From 2-02-FULL-62-14 sp035632555 (GTDB lineage: Bacteria > Nitrospirota > Nitrospiria > Nitrospirales > Nitrospiraceae): 31,151 nt of DNA. Position 1 is the first letter of the stretch, and each line of letters begins with the position of its first letter. Position numbers and translations under genes: made by a program. The notes beneath the pieces are model-generated. The model ran no database searches. It was given only the letters and a program-made list of their open reading frames with translations, and was not told the DNA's origin. The stretch covers positions 1 to 31,151 of the forward strand of contig DASQGO010000038.1 of assembly GCA_035632555.1 (NCBI GenBank). Direction: 5' to 3'. Below, in pieces: positions 30,239 through 31,151 of the stretch.

Positions 30239-31151
30239 ATGGGACTCTCCGCAACGGACATCGCCGCCGTTATTCGGGAGATCGAACCGGCCTTGACGGG
30301 CGGTTGGATCCAGAAAATTTTCCAACCTACGCCGTCCAGCATCGTGCTCGAAGTGCGGACACCGGGACAGACTCTACCGCTCCTCCTATCGGCCGAACCA
30401 GACATGGCCCGCCTCCACGTCGTTTCCAAAAAATTGCCAAACCCGGCGTCCCCGCCTCCCTTCTGCCAGTTTCTCCGTGCGCACGCGCAGGGCGCGCGCG
30501 TGGATTCCATCACGCAAGTACCGGACGACCGGATTGTCCGTATCGGCCTGACGACACGCAAAGGCCCCTGTACGCTGGTCGCCGAATTGACGGGCCGCCG
30601 TGCCGATCTGCTGCTGCTCGATAGCCGGGAGAAGGTCCTGACTTCCCTGGACGATGATCGCGACCGGTTGGGGAAACCCTATCAGCCTCCGGCTCAACGG
30701 CCCCACATGCTCCGCAATCAGGACGAACTGTGGCCGGCACCAAGCGCCGGCCGGCCGTTCCCGATTTCGGCCCTGACGGAAGAACGATACTGGCAGCGCG
30801 AGACAGAAGGCGCGACGGCGCGGCTGCAGCAGTCCAGGCTGACCGAACTCAAGAAAGGCATCAAGAGAGCTGTGCGCCGGATCGAAGCCTTGCGCGAAGA
30901 CCTTGAGAAGGCGGCGCGCTATCAGGACTATGCCCGTTATGGCGAATTGCTCAAGGCCAATCTTGGCGCGATTAAAAAAGGCCGCGAGCGCGTCACGGTG
31001 GTGGATTACTTCGATCCGGCACAGCCGGAGCTGGTCATTCCGCTCGACCCGTCCAAAACACCGCAAGGCAACATGGATGACTATTTCAAAAAACACCGCA
31101 AATACCTGGCCGCAGAACAGGAGATCGGGCCGCGCATTGAGGAAATAGAAC
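30239..31151 (+). CDS. NFACT (RqcH/fibronectin-binding) family protein, N-terminal part
   Basis: The first 304 residues are present and the frame stays open to the window end. The NFACT-N domain is clear: MGLSATDIAAVIREIEPALTGGWIQKIFQPTPSSIVLEV is followed by LPLLLSAEPDMARLHVVSKKLPNPASPPPFCQFLRAHAQGARV. It keeps the pair Asp97/Arg98 in PDDRIVRI, which is required in B. subtilis RqcH for alanine-tail addition. A helical coiled middle starts near residue 195. RqcH-like proteins bind 50S subunits blocked by peptidyl-tRNA and add C-terminal alanines. The ATG has AGGA about nine bases upstream and lies ten bases after the DUF3565 stop. Assignment to RqcH rather than a plain NFACT protein needs the missing C-terminus. 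Confidence 0.88.
   Translation, partial: MGLSATDIAAVIREIEPALTGGWIQKIFQPTPSSIVLEVRTPGQTLPLLLSAEPDMARLHVVSKKLPNPASPPPFCQFLRAHAQGARVDSITQVPDDRIVRIGLTTRKGPCTLVAELTGRRADLLLLDSREKVLTSLDDDRDRLGKPYQPPAQRPHMLRNQDELWPAPSAGRPFPISALTEERYWQRETEGATARLQQSRLTELKKGIKRAVRRIEALREDLEKAARYQDYARYGELLKANLGAIKKGRERVTVVDYFDPAQPELVIPLDPSKTPQGNMDDYFKKHRKYLAAEQEIGPRIEEIE

Overview
The window is high-GC bacterial chromosome with tightly packed housekeeping genes and no sign of mobile DNA, CRISPR or phage. The gene mix and protein styles suggest a Nitrospirota bacterium, probably Nitrospira. The clues are an EF-Tu with a non-canonical switch I, a DHH-CBS-tRNA nucleotidyltransferase fusion, a DUF4321 protein, and a TVP38/mercuric-reductase-like/DUF3047/sulfite-oxidase-like cluster. 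This assignment is inference and no database was searched.

Layout. Bases 1-1000: a minus-strand tRNA-Tyr/tRNA-Gly/tRNA-Thr/tuf operon behind a perfect consensus sigma70 promoter. 1.1-7.4 kb: DUF4321 protein, uvrB, a secreted transglutaminase-like protein, a small ORF coupled to a K+ channel with an RCK domain, and a DUF6573-like protein. 7.4-10 kb: an 878-residue DHH/CBS/tRNA nucleotidyltransferase. 10.1-14.3 kb: a minus-strand operon of TVP38/TMEM64 membrane protein, FAD-disulfide oxidoreductase, DUF3047 protein and a Tat-exported sulfite-oxidase-like molybdoenzyme. The last gene is cut by an in-frame amber codon. 14.3-18.5 kb: transketolase followed by a glycogen-debranching-type glucosidase. 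18.5-20.6 kb: a small acidic protein, a beta-helix lipoprotein and divergent coaE. 20.8-25.9 kb: trxB-thiI, a zinc-ribbon membrane protein, a SRPBCC-domain secreted protein, a Cys-rich secreted protein and queG. 25.9-31.2 kb: a response regulator with a soluble histidine kinase that carries an N-terminal Rossmann-like domain, mutS2, a DUF3565 protein and the start of an NFACT/RqcH-like gene cut off by the window end.

Four genes concern tRNA or translation quality: the tRNA nucleotidyltransferase, thiI, queG and NFACT, besides tRNA-tuf. uvrB and mutS2 act on DNA.

The most consistent unexplained signal is in promoter geometry. Many first genes of transcription units have no Shine-Dalgarno sequence. 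Instead a -10-like hexamer ends 6-9 bases before the start codon, putting the predicted transcript start on or within a few bases of the start codon. Genes that do have a Shine-Dalgarno sequence have longer predicted leaders. This points to widespread leaderless or near-leaderless mRNAs. The other main items are the amber codon in the molybdoenzyme gene, the Rossmann-domain kinase and the divergent EF-Tu switch I.
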